Assembly: GCA_024362935.1 (NCBI GenBank)
Contig: JANCRA010000028.1
Span: 9,420,476 to 9,484,475 of the forward strand
DNA: 64,000 bases
Source: Setophaga petechia
Taxonomy: Eukaryota > Chordata > Aves > Passeriformes > Parulidae
Direction: 5' to 3'
In this document: positions 53,901-64,000 of the stretch, in pieces
How the letters are laid out: the number at the start of each line of letters is the position of its first letter
Numbering within the stretch: the stretch's first letter is position 1
Notes under the pieces: generated by a model
Database searches by the model: none
Told to the model about the DNA's origin: nothing
Seen by the model: the letters and a program-made list of their open reading frames with translations, nothing else
Program-made: the position numbers and the translations under genes

Positions 53901-56900
53901 AATCCTCTCTCTGCACCCCTGCTCCTAAAGCCAGACTGTGGAGCACAGATGCAGAGTTTTTAACTGCCTGGGCAATCTGTGACATAAAACAGCCAGCAGC
54001 TGCCACCCAGATTTATCACTGTGTTCACCAAGGCTGGGCCAGCCAGGGCCTGCAGTGACCTCCAGGGTGGATCTACAAATAGCATGAGCTTCATCTAATC
54101 CCAGCAAAACAGTTTTTTGAGGCACTGGGGGGCTCACTGCTTCACCCTAAATTTGATGTCAGCCTTTAGGTTTTGGGGCAGCACATTGGTGTTGGCAGAC
54201 AGGGGATGGCCTCTCCATACACTGCCCTGCTCTGTGTCCTGACAGCTCCTTGTCCCCACTTTCAGATGCCTTTTAAATAACAGCCAGCATCCAACCAGCA
54301 GGCCAAAAACTTCAGCATTGCCAGGGCTGGGCACTGGGGCTCACCAAAACTCCCTGAAATGCATCACTGAACTGCAAACTGCTCCTGACAGTGCTGAGCT
54401 CCCTGCCAGCGTCAGAGGGGACAGGGAGGGTTTTTTTCTCAGCATTATACCCTGCACTCAGTGCAGATGGATGAGTCAATAAAGATGATGTGGTGCCTAC
54501 AGAATTGCTTCAGGATGCATGAAATTCAGCTCTGAGCTCCCTCCCCACAGCAAGGCTGGACATTCAGGTGGCCTTGGAGAGGGTTGCAGGGTTGTCTCCA
54601 ACGAACATGAGCTAAGCAAGGAGGGGGAATGGGAGAAATCAAATTGTTTGTGAAAAGAAACCTCAGCTGAACAGATAATTACACAGCAAGGAGATAAGAG
54701 AATGTGATCCTGCTCAGCACTGTGGGCATGCAACAAGCAGGCTGGGCAGCCACTAATGACAGCTGTGAAATGATAAATGCTAAATGCTCTCAAGCTTTGC
54801 AGGATCTGGTTTATTACACAACCTGAACTTGCATGGGAAGGGGCACCCTCTCCTGCTGTTGTTCTCTGCTGCAACAACCAACAAGAGCAATTAAACTTCA
54901 TGAAAGACAAGTAATTATCAAAGCCATCCCTCACCAAAAATTCAAGAAGGAGGCTGCTTGGAGAGATGTGGCTTGAGGAGCCTTCTGGTAACACCCACAA
55001 GTCCCACTCTGATGCCTTGAAAATGTTAGAATCCAGGTAAATGTTCTGCCTTATAAAGGAACAACTGCCTGTGAACTGAAGGGAGAGTCACAGGCAGAGG
55101 GAATCAAGTGAAATATAAATTTTCCCATTTGAAACACATGGCTCTGGCACAGTGCTGGGCTCCTTGGGGCCTGTATTTCCTCAGGGGCAGCAGTGTTGGA
55201 GTCCCAGTGGCACTTGTTATTTGTAGTTTCCATTTATTACAAAGCACTGTTATTATTTACAGAATATACTGTTTTATGGACTGTTACTGCATCCAAGTGC
55301 AATAACTGGTCTGAGCTCAAATCCCTGGGAGAACTGTTGAAAGAGAAGCAATTCAGACACATATTAATATGACAAGGATTTCCCCAGGTTTAAGGAAATA
55401 AAAAATACGTTTTGTACAAGTGAAATAGTTCTTTCTTGCAGTATAAAGCTGCTCTTTTCTGATGATAGCAATGAAAGAATATTGCTTCTGTCACTGATGC
55501 CACTGGAAATGTATTGCCCCTCTCCAAGAAGCCAATGAAAGGACATGGCTGGTTTATTCTCTAAATGAGGCTGCTGAGAAATGCTCTGCTCCTGGCATTA
55601 GCCCAGCACACTGCTGCTGCTGGGGCCTGGCCTGAAGGGAGGGCAAAGGCACCAAACTGCACCACCCACCTGGAGACAACCACAGCACACCATGAGAAGT
55701 GAGCAGAGGAAAGAAATCTGTCCAAATGCCAGATGGAAATGAAGCTCTGTCATCTGTCACTGGGGTGGAGCAGGGCTCAGCTGCTCCACAGCACAGCCAG
55801 GGTCTGGCCCCTGCTCCTTCACAGCTCTGCACCTCGTGTGAGACAAGCTGGAGCCCTGGGAAGGATGATCTGCACTTAACCTGTGGCAGGGAGCCTGGCT
55901 GTGAGCAGAGCTGCCAGCCCCTCCCCTGTCACTGCTGTGTTTAATGGCCTGGCTCTCCAATGAAGATTCTGGGTTTTGGAAGTAAAATCATGAAATTGTT
56001 CTCAAACCAAGATGATCTGTCACTCGAATGTATGCACTGGAATGAGCACAGAGAAATTACTGTTTCAGCAGAAGTAAAAATTTCCTGAAAGGCTGAAGTT
56101 GATGTTTGTGGTTCCACTTTCATGCCTGTCAATCTCCAGATCTGACAAGTTCATTTTCCCCCTGCAACATCCTCCCAGACAGCACCTCCCAGCAGGGAGG
56201 GAAATGGAAAAAAAGTCAATTGTTGCTTCTAACACAGGAGTTCATCAAATTCTTAAGCACACAGAGACTGATGGAAAACAACACCTGGGCTTGGTGCTGG
56301 TGCCCAGCATCTCCACAGGGTTCAGGGCAGTTCCTAATCCAGAACAAACCAGCACAAGGCTCAGGATGGTTGTGGCTTTTACTGAGCTGAATTCTGGAGG
56401 AAATTAGCAAAAAAAAAAAAAAAAAAAAACCAGAAGAGGAGTTGCATTAGTGCAAGTGAACAAAATGAGAGCACAGGAAAGTCAGGCATGAGCAACACTG
56501 GAGTGAGCAGTGGGGCTGGGCTGTGACCGAGCCCCTCTCCAGCTCCTGGCAGTGAGCTCCCACCTCAGATATTTATTGGTTGTGTCAGGAATTAGTGAGA
56601 GTTCACTGACTGAATAATAACATGCCAAAGGCAGTTTTTTGACTTTGCTAATGTAATTAAAGAAAGCAGGGGGGGAAGCCTTGCACCAGGGGCAGAATCA
56701 GGGCTTCCAGCAGTGTGAGTGCTGTGTCTGTGGCAAGGACAGGATGTGAAATGTGAGGGGAGAGGATGAGGATGGCAGTGAGGGCCTGAGCACTGGGCAG
56801 GATCATGCAGCTGCTCCCGGCTTTGCTCTTTCCAGAGAAAGACAAACAAGCTGCCCTTGCAATTCAGGAGCAGGACACATCTCCAGGCTCAGGTTTTATG

Positions 56901-59900
56901 CTGCTGTGTTTTGCTTTTGTGCACCTTGCAGGAAGACTGGACTTTGCTTATTTTGGGAGCTTCTCTTGCAGTTCTGAGGAACTTTTCCTAAGTGAGGAAA
57001 CAGCTTTATGGCAGCATTTCCTTAATGCTGCTCTGATGATTGAGCACATCCAGCAGTGTCAGTGCATCAGGACTGAGCATGTTTTTCTGCCACAAGAAGA
57101 GGGACGGCGTGGGCTCTGTGATAAAAGCCGAGCTGCTATTTTTAAACAGGGATGGGGGAATCTTTGGGTGATTTTAAATCAAATCAATGCTTGGACAACA
57201 GGGTGCTGCTTCCCCCTGCCTCCACCGCCAAGTTCCTCTTCCGAATGCCGAGGATGTTTGTGACAAGCAGCCCTCGGTCACAGGACGGGGCTCGGGGCTG
57301 CCGCAGCCACAGGGGCGCGGCCGGGGCTGCCCCGCCCGGTGCGGGGCTGGGAGTGCCCCGAGCCTCCGAGCCTCGGCCCGTCCCGAACGCTTTTGGTTAA
57401 TTCCCCCTGCTTGGGGAGGTGCCTGCTCCAGTTCTGTCCCCTCGGAGCGGTGCTGGGACACTGAACCCAGGAGCAGAGGGTGTCCCCACTGCCCCATGGC
57501 CTCTGCACCATCCCTGGTGCTGCTCTCCAGCATCCCCGCAAGGCACTGGGCAGGGATGCTTGGCAGGGTGCCTTCCTCGTGCCATTGTTCCAATGGGGAT
57601 GTCTGGGAGAGGGGCAGGATGGGAGGGACCCAAAAGGCAGGAGAAGAGTTTCAGTGACTCAGTGGCAGGTCAGCAATGACCAGGCAGCCACCAGCCCTCT
57701 GTTTGCTGCTCCATGGACACACCGGCCTGGCAGCTCCCTCCTGGTGCTGTTTTTATCTAAGTTACTAATTACACATTACCTGTGTGTCACCAGGCTGATG
57801 GATGGGAGCCTGAGGGATCAATACTGATGCAGATGGTGGTGCTGTTTGCCATGCAGAGCCTGCACAGCCTGGGACAAACAGGGCACCATCGATCCCAGAG
57901 ATGGGCTGGGATGCAGGGAGGGATGGGAGGTGCAGTGAGGGGGAAGGATCATGTGCTGCCTTCCTGAATAACATTGTGACACTGGGACAGTGTCCTGGCC
58001 AGGGACTGCTGGGGCCCTGCTGCCCCAAACCTCCCACCCATCCTGCTGCTCTCCCTTGGGAATGGCACAATGCATTTTAATCTAGGTTGGTTTTCAGTCC
58101 TTGGGAATTGATACATTTAGAAGGTTCACACTGATCTGAAAGTGAACAATTCTCCCTCTTTCTGTGTTCTTACTGAATGATCAGTGTCTAAAGAACAGAC
58201 AAAGGTCTCCTGTATTTTGCTCTGCTGCTTAACTGACCAAAAGCTGAGGCCATCTCTGTAATGCCACCATGCTGCTGCCAGTAAGAGGGATCTTGGCTGC
58301 AGAATGCAATCAAATTTTCCAGGAAGAAGCTCCTGGGATTACCATGAAACCTGGGATTACAGTGTGGCTAAATTGCATAACTGAGGGTTTCTGCCTGTCT
58401 TGCTGGAGCCTTGTGACTGCTCTGATTCTGTCGTGGTGATGCTGGGAAATTGCTCTTTAAAACCAGAAGAGCCTTAGAAAGGCACAGGCAGGTCAGGATC
58501 ATTTCCATCTGCATTGGGTTTGTCTTGAGCAGTGACTTGATGGTGGTGGGATTGCACAGAGAGCAGTGTGGGGTGAAAGCAAAGCTCTCCCTGAAGGCTT
58601 TTTGTGCTCTGTGAGGTCCCAAGCTCTGCAGCTCCTCCTGGCAGCCCCAGAGACCAGGGGAAGGAGCAGCAGCCATGGGGCCACTGCAGGTTGGATCAGC
58701 CACCCCCTGCCAGCAAAGCAGGAGCCCTTTGCCTCAACAGCACACAGGGAAAAGCTTCCCAAAATCAACACAATCCTGCCTTTATTGAGGCTTTTGGGGA
58801 TGAGGGGGGCTTATCCTGCCTGTGAGGAGTCATTCCTCAGCAGCAGATGGAACCAGCTCCAGTGCTGGAGCATGGTCACCCATAGTCCTTCCCTTAGTAC
58901 CATGAGCTCCCAAAGCAGAAATCTGCCCAGATTTCCTGTCTGATGGGGCTTACTGAGTGGAAATCTCAGTTTTCATCAACCTCACTGCCCTGGGAAGGCC
59001 ATTCCCATGGGGGTGGGGATGCTCTGGGCTGTGGAAACCTGTCACAGGCTGCTCTGAGCTGCCCCAGGCTCAGGACACTCCTGTGAGGCATTTGCTGGGG
59101 GCTGTGTGGCTGTGACAGCTCAGAGCAGAGCCCTGGGCTCCCCAGGGCATCACCCACAGGTGCCATGGGTGAAGGCTCTGCCTGACACACTGGGATGGCC
59201 CCGTGCTCCTTCCAGCAGCTTCCCTCTGCCAGTCACTGAAAAATGCTCCGAGAGCCCTGCAGGGCCCCTGAGCAGCACCTGGCAGCCCCCAGAGAGGTTG
59301 TACAGCCACAATCAGCCCTGGAGAACGTTCCCTGTGCTTCCCTTTCAGCCCCATGCAGCAGGAGACATTTCTTCCTGGAATTAACTCCTGTTTTTAAAAC
59401 CCCAGCAAAGAGGCTTTTGCTGAAGGACAACTGGCAGGGTTTCAGCTGTGCCCCCATTCACCCTCCCTGTCCCTGGGGTCAGCCCCAGGACTCCTCTCCA
59501 TCAAAGCAATGGGTGCAGCTGAGGATTGGGGCACCCCACAAATAAAACCCAGCTTGGCTCCCTCAGCCCCTTTGGAGGGGCTGCCATGCAGGTTTGGGAG
59601 GAAGGATCCCCCAGAAATTTCATTTCAGTGAGCTGACACCATGAGCAGGGAGTGAGCCTCATCTCTAATCTCTCAGAGGCAGCTTTGACTTTGTAGGGTG
59701 TGAGAGCTGAGCAAATGTTCCTTTATCCTCCCTCCTCTCCCTGTTGCTCATTAACTCTTTCATTAGGGATCATCCTCTTTTTTTTGTGTGGATATGTTGG
59801 GTTTTTCCTAAGGAGGGGATGCCAGGCATCAGGACTCCTGTTCTCAAAGCATGGTGGCAATTAGCCCAGCTCTGAACCCTGGTGGCCTGTCTGCATCTGC

Positions 59901-62194
59901 AATTAGAGCTCTGCTCTGTCTGCCTGAGGTTTTTACCTTCCTCCCTTCTGGGGCTGCAAAAGGCACAATTTGGCTCTCCAAATGTACAGCAGGAAAGTGT
60001 TAAAGCTGTAGCTTGAGCCTGGCTGTGGGGCTGCTCTCAGGATTGGTTCCTGTTTGGTTCAGGGATCAATCCTTGGCCTCTGCACCTGGATTTATGTGAG
60101 TGCAGCTCAGGGCATCCTTCTGAGACAGTGCAGAGCCTGTGGGGGCTGATTCTGGCTCTGCTGGTGCCTCTGCTCCTGCACTTCTGGCATGTTCCATGCT
60201 CCTGGCTGAGTGCACCTGGCTCTTTATCAGCACATTGGATTCCTGATTCAATGTTTCATAGAATTGAGCTGATTTACTCATACATTTGGTGCTCTAAAAG
60301 AATACCTCCAGTTGACTTTATGAAGTGGGAAAAGGAGAGCAAAATTTGGATTTCAGTGGGGAAATGTCTGGTCAGACAGAGGAAAGGTGACTTTGGGACC
60401 TGGGAACCTGGGATTTGGGAGAAACAACCCCCACTGCTCTGCCAGCCTCTCAAGGGTCCCCCTGGCAGAGCTGCCCCCACCCCCATCAGAAAGCTTCTCT
60501 ACCAAACCTCCAGGCTTGCTCTGCTTTCCTTCCCTCCCCTATAATTTCATCTATCCTAAAATCCCTGTTTTTCTCTGAGATAATGTGATTTTTGGGGAGG
60601 AGTTTCTCTCCCTGTCACCTCACTGCAGCTGATTTCTATTGAAAAGCTTCTTCCTAGGGAGGGAGGGGGGAACAAGGAGAGAAATTATGGAGGGGCAGCA
60701 TTTCTGAATCCAAATACATTAAACCATTTAATTCTGTTGACTCAGGGCTGCCTGGCTCTGAATGGGAATTAATCCACAGTGCACAAAATTAAAAAGCACA
60801 AGACAAAATGCTTAGCAGGCAATGCCAGGTTTTAAAGCAACCCATTAGCTTGCTCAAACGTCCCCAGTAAATTTTCATTTGTCAATAACGCTTAGAGCCT
60901 ACAGTTTATTTACAGCCTGTTCAATATTACCAGAACCCGTGGCAGCTCCTCATTTGTATTTATCTGCCACAGTCAGTTTCCTTTCCAGGGACTCTTCCTA
61001 ATCCTTTGCTTTGTATCTGCTCCAGACACAGCAGGGATGTGCCACCCCCCAGGCAAAGGTAATGTGGGGTTACCCTTTTCCACCCCAGTTATCCCCTGCA
61101 AGGGGCCATCCCTGGGGCTGGATCTGCCATGGGGCTCCTCCAGCCCCTGTCCCACACCCAGGGGAGCCACTGGCCAGCAGCCAGCAGAGATGGGAATCTC
61201 CAGACTGGGAGAAAGGGACAGCACAAGCAGCTGTGTGTGGCCCCACAGCCCGGCTGAGATGGAGCAGCCATGGCTGAAATCTGTCCTGCTCCATCTGTCC
61301 CAGATCAGATCCCAGGGGATGAGCCCTGCCGAGGAGAGCATGTAACAGGATTTCCCCCCAAAGCAGCTTGAATGCTTCCAGGCAGAGAACAAAGCCTGGC
61401 TGGCCCTGAGAATTTCTCCAAGCAAAGGAGTTTATTCTTGGGCACAGACACGAAGGGGCATTAATCTCCTGTGGTGGCTCATGGCCAGCTGGGGAGGTTT
61501 GGACCAACACTCGGGGACGTGGCTCCCTGCAGGGGTGACAAGTGTCCAGTGGGGTTTGTCCCTCCCCAGCTTCCTGCCCTCTCCCTCTGCACTCCCCCAA
61601 GGCAGAAGCACAGGAGATTGCAATGGAATTTTAAGTGGAAGCAGCATCACCAGGGCTGGCTGGGGAGATACAGGACAGGCTGAGCAACCCTTGTGTCAGA
61701 TGTAAAGCTCAGAGAGGGAAATCCCTCCAGAGCCTTCACCACAAAGATGGAACTGGACACTTCACAGGGAGCATCTGCTGGACCCCAGGAGGTGCAGCAG
61801 CACCCTGCCTGGTCTCCACCACTCATCAGAGCCCCCTGAGCTGGGGGCAGTGAGCGGGACCTGCAGCCCAGGCTCTGCCACAGACCCCTGTGTGCTTGGA
61901 GGTGATGTTCAACGGAGGCAATCACTGAACCAAAGGACCACTTGCTTTTCTCCCACCCTTGGTTTAGGTTTGCAATCTCCTCATGCTGCTGAGCCCCAAG
62001 ATGGCACGACAGGACACCCCACCTTCCCCCCAAAGAGCAGAGCCCCATCACTTGCCTGCTGCTGTCTGCATGTAGCCAGCCAGGGTGCAGAGTCGGCGCT
62101 CGCAGGCTCCACCGGGCAGCAGCACGGCCACGATGGCCAGCAGGGAGCTGAGGGCCAGCAGGGCACAGCCGCCCGCACACAGCACTGCACTCGT
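17750..62194 (-). CDS. LHFPL7: LHFPL tetraspan family member, best match LHFPL7 (TMEM211), 5' end off window
   Basis: LHFPL proteins are four-pass membrane proteins of the claudin-like superfamily. Members 2-5 have known roles in hair cells, synapses or reproductive tract; member 7 has little known function. Two exons join as 62194-62056 and 17976-17750, giving 121 residues with one intact frame across a split valine codon (G|TG). Membrane segments are TM2 (SAVLCAGGCALLALSS...), TM3 (YMQTAAVFIMASGLLVYPFGF) and TM4 (IGWGYMLAIVGVMLSVFLPF). Between TM3 and TM4 is a short loop with two cysteines (RFCENSDIYYAGDC), typical of the family. The YYxGxCxxGWGYM block and the PGG-C-RR block resemble TMEM211 as I recall it. 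TM1 and the first extracellular loop are missing and should lie past 64000. Family membership is firm; the member number is less so. Confidence 0.8.
19974..20224 (+). mobile_element. CR1 LINE 3'-end fragment
   Basis: The phrases GGACAAGGGGTGATGG, TTTTAAATTAAAA, GGAGGAAGAAATCTTCC, GGCTGCCCAGAGAGGTGG, TGGATGCTCCATCCCTGG and a final CCAACCCAAACTATTCCATGATTCT follow the 3' end of avian CR1 in order. The element is 5'-truncated, as most CR1 copies are, and carries many substitutions and some gaps, so it is old. No coding part remains. Confidence 0.9.
20711..20725 (+). repeat. Poly(A) tract, 15 bases
   Basis: A run of 15 A after GATGGG. No retroposed body is recognisable upstream and no target-site duplication is evident. 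Confidence 0.8.
21056..21300. promoter_or_regulatory. CpG-bearing block in intron, candidate conserved element
   Basis: Inside an AT-rich, CpG-poor stretch, this block keeps about a dozen CpGs (CCGAAGGCTCCG, CCCGTTATTACCCGC, GACGGCC, CACGGCGAGC, ACCGGGGCTCCG, CTCGTGTAACG). It has no recognised coding or splice pattern. It could be an enhancer or a small promoter. This is inference from base composition only. Confidence 0.35.
30001..43000 (-). other. LHFPL7: LHFPL7 intron, middle portion
   Basis: Mixed composition, with no gene, RNA gene or clear transposon recognised. It includes a short tandem duplication at 32848-32929, a small CA run near 35780, and AT-rich patches such as 34490-34760 and 40190-40330 that look like candidate regulatory DNA. 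Confidence 0.5.
32848..32929 (+). repeat. Tandem duplication, 35-bp word at 47-bp spacing
   Basis: The word AATACTGCACAAAT...TACAAGATAGTCCTGAAAT occurs at 32848-32882 and again at 32895-32929 with one mismatch. The near identity points to a recent local duplication. Confidence 0.85.
44101..44116 (+). repeat. Poly(T) tract, 16 bases
   Basis: A run of 16 T. On the minus strand it is a poly(A) tract, but no retroposed sequence is recognised beside it. Confidence 0.8.
56409..56429 (+). repeat. Poly(A) tract, 21 bases
   Basis: An uninterrupted run of 21 A after GAAATTAGC. It could be the tail of a retroposed copy, but the preceding few hundred bases match nothing I know, and no target-site duplication is clear. 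Confidence 0.85.
57220..57460. promoter_or_regulatory. Intronic CpG island
   Basis: CpG density jumps here (CCGCCAAG, TTCCGAATGCCGAGG, CTCGGTCACAGGACGGGGCTCGG, GGGGCGCGGCCGGGG, CCCCGCCCGGTGCGG, CCTCGGCCCGTCCCGAACG) while the flanks are GC-rich but CpG-poor. It includes a GGGGCGCGGCC Sp1/KLF-like box. It lies about 4.6 kb downstream of the LHFPL7 internal exon, within the intron. It may be a promoter of an alternative or non-coding transcript. Confidence 0.5.
57461..62055 (-). other. LHFPL7: LHFPL7 intron, 5' end
   Basis: GC-rich, CpG-poor intron between the CpG island and the GC donor. An AT-richer block at 60710-60970 stands out. No gene or transposon is recognised. Confidence 0.5.
62056..62194 (-). 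CDS. LHFPL7: LHFPL7 internal exon (TM2 and loop into TM3)
   Basis: The acceptor is gtccttgcag|ACGAGT, phase 0. The 139-nt exon encodes TSAVLCAGGCALLALSS, the intracellular loop PGGACERR and the start of TM3 (AGYMQTAA). The 3' end reads GCAGCAG|GCAAGT, a GC donor with otherwise perfect consensus. No GT donor that keeps the frame lies nearby. The exon is CpG-rich, unlike the surrounding intron. Confidence 0.82.
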
Positions 62195-64000
62195 CTGCAA
62201 GGACACAGGGCTGTCAGAGAGGTCACCCCACCCCACACACACCCCAAAATCCCCCTCTGGCAGTGGGCAGTGCAGCCCTGTCATGGGTGGTTCTCCCATC
62301 CTTTCCCTTCCACCTTTTGTTGCTTCAATTCACCGCTGAATCCTGAGCCCAGGTTCAGCCATGCCCTGCTCCCAGGGCTCACTGGGGCTGCAGTGACAAT
62401 TGTCCTAAACCAGTGACATTAAATGTGTGTGATGTGTCAGTGCCCCTCCTGAGCACTGAAATGGACCCATGGCAGCCCTGCCCCAGCAGGCCTGGCAGTG
62501 AGCAGGCATTTTGAGGATCCCACTGCTGCTCCCACTGCAGCTCTGCTGCTCCCACCCCCAGCAGCCTAAAACCAGGGAAAAGCATTAATTCATGGCAAAA
62601 CAGCTCATCCTTGGGTGCAGGTGTTCAATCACTGCACTGCTGCTGTTCCTGTGCCCATTGCAGGTGACAGCGGGTGGCACTGGCAGCAAGGTGGCCTCTT
62701 CCAGCAGGGACACGTGCCAGCCAGCCAGGGGCATGGCCAGGGGCACAGAGGGGACCTTTCTCCTGCAGCACCCAGCTGAGGACAGGGCTCAGTGTGAGGA
62801 CACCTGAGGCCCAACAGCCACATCAGCTCCTGTCACTCCCAGCACATCCCAGGAATGCTGCAGCTCCTGCCACTTCCAGTACATTCCAGAGAATGCTGCT
62901 GGCTCTGGTGAGTCCCCCTGCAGTGATACCTGCCTCACTCCTGGAGCAGCAGAGCTCCAAGGCAGCTCTCACTCCCACCTCCCTGAAAAGCCTGGCTTCT
63001 ATAACCTGTGAGGAGCTGCTCTGAGGGGGTCAGGTCCCACTGCCACCCTTGTCCAGCCCTCTTGTTCGGGTGAGACATTCTGGTTGGCAGAGCACAGTCT
63101 GCCTTTTTGATCTTCCCCCCCTCTACCTGAGCTTTTGGGGGAAACAACCTCAATGCAGCTTTCCATTTACCTCTCCTCCCCACAGAGGTCACAAACAGTC
63201 TGCTACTGTTTGGAATAATATCATTATTATAACAATAATGTAAATTATTCTGCAGGAACCACAGGCAGGCTGAGCAGGGGAAGAGGAATTGGATTTACCC
63301 TGGGATGCCCATGGGGGGTCCCAACAGCTCAAAACCCCCTCCCATGAGTGCTGCTGTCCCACAGGTCTGGCACTGCCCTACACCTGCCCCTGTTCCTGAC
63401 TGCTGAGCTGCCCTGGCTGCTGCTGGGGGACACAGCCACTGCCAGCTGAGTCCCAGCAGCTGCCACTGCTCCAAGGGACACTCTGGTGCTGGAGAGGGAC
63501 AGGCCAGGCACACCTGACACCCTGGTGTGAGTGCTTCTGCTGGGGCTGTGCAGTGATTAGAAATCAGCATCTTATTTATAGCCTATTTATGCACTGAGCA
63601 ATGCAAATGCTGTCCCAGCAATAAATGAATTCCTGACATGCAATGCAAAAGGAACAGCAGTGCAAAAACTACCCAGGGAAATGGAGAGGCTGCTCCAGCA
63701 GGGAAATCTGCTCCTCTGCAGGGCCTGCCAAGGCACTGAGACCTGGACAGACAAAAGCTGCTTCAGGACTTAAGGTACAAGGTTGGGACACCCCCTGCAG
63801 GGCCCCCTGCCCTGTCCCTGCACCAGGAGGGACCCATGGGATGGGATGGGATGGGATGGGATGGGATGGGATGGGATGGGATGGGGTGGATGACCCAATT
63901 GCACAGACACTCCCCCAGCCTGGGGGCCCATGGGGAGAGCAGCCACAGCCCTGCTCCCCCACTGCTTCCAGGGCAGCAGCATGGCCAGGAAATCTGGATT
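62195..64000 (-). other. LHFPL7: Upstream LHFPL7 intron, running off the window
   Basis: I looked on the minus strand for the family's first exon (TM1 and first extracellular loop) and did not find it, so it probably lies beyond 64000. This part is GC-rich and contains a GGGAT array near its end. No other gene is recognised. Confidence 0.5.
63838..63886 (+). repeat. GGGAT pentanucleotide array, about ten G-triplets
   Basis: A near-perfect (ATGGG)n run covering about 49 bases, ending ATGGGGTGG. Ten GGG triplets separated by AT make it a plausible G-quadruplex former on the plus strand, which is the non-template strand for the minus-strand LHFPL transcript's opposite direction; on the transcript itself it would be C-rich. 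Confidence 0.9.

Larger units (their letters stand above)
43001..57150 (-). other. LHFPL7: LHFPL7 intron, GC-rich 5' portion
   Basis: This part is rich in CTG, CAG and CCTG words and in matching long open frames on both strands, for example 47530-48396 plus and 50860-51537 minus. None of these has a recognisable domain, and opposite-strand frames overlap freely, so I treat them as by-products of composition. AT-rich islands, such as 48820-49060, interrupt it. Confidence 0.5.

Noticed and set aside
56100..56429. Poly(A)-tailed stretch considered as a processed pseudogene
   Set aside because: No protein similarity and no visible target-site duplication. The A-run alone is not enough.
57174..57657. 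Several open frames of 80-156 codons across the CpG island
   Set aside because: GC- and CpG-rich sequence is poor in stop codons. The products look like random Pro/Arg/Gly-rich peptides and no splice structure was seen.
62935..63570. Minus-strand open frames upstream of the LHFPL7 exon, considered as its first exon
   Set aside because: They lack the family's first membrane segment and first-loop pattern, and I found no donor in a matching phase.

Overview
This window looks like nuclear DNA from a bird. It contains a 3'-end fragment of a CR1 LINE, the standard avian retroposon (19974-20224). It also has compact vertebrate genes with short introns, and a strong shift from an AT-rich left part to a GC-rich, CTG/CAG-rich right part. 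I cannot name the species. All gene calls come from reading exons, splice sites and reading frames by eye and comparing them with family sequences recalled from memory. No database search was run.

Layout. Positions 1-2032 are the 3' flank of ASPA, with no gene recognised. Positions 2033-7481 (minus strand) hold the whole coding part of ASPA (aspartoacylase) in six exons, 315 codons plus stop. Positions 7482-10632 hold the probable non-coding 5' parts of two divergent genes, a CpG-rich promoter core near 9770-9900, and a hairpin-rich minisatellite of about 54-bp units at 9893-10345. Positions 10633-14305 (plus strand) hold the whole coding part of SPATA22 in eight exons, 344 codons plus stop, with a poly(A) signal at 14507. 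Positions 14306-17749 are AT-rich sequence between two convergent genes. The last coding exon of a four-transmembrane LHFPL-family gene, best matched to LHFPL7 (TMEM211), lies at 17750-17976 on the minus strand. Its preceding exon lies 44 kb away at 62056-62194. Nearly all of 17977-62055 is therefore one intron, which appears to use a GC-AG splice pair. The first exon(s) of that gene should lie beyond position 64000.

How the genes relate. ASPA and SPATA22 are head to head and probably share one CpG promoter. They work in unrelated processes: N-acetylaspartate breakdown, and meiotic recombination. SPATA22 and the LHFPL gene are tail to tail. No mobile system, CRISPR array or microbial gene cluster is present. 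The points most worth checking are the 44-kb GC-AG intron, the repeat array inside the shared promoter, a possible intronic-polyadenylation isoform of SPATA22, an intronic CpG island at 57.2-57.4 kb, and several candidate conserved elements in the LHFPL intron.
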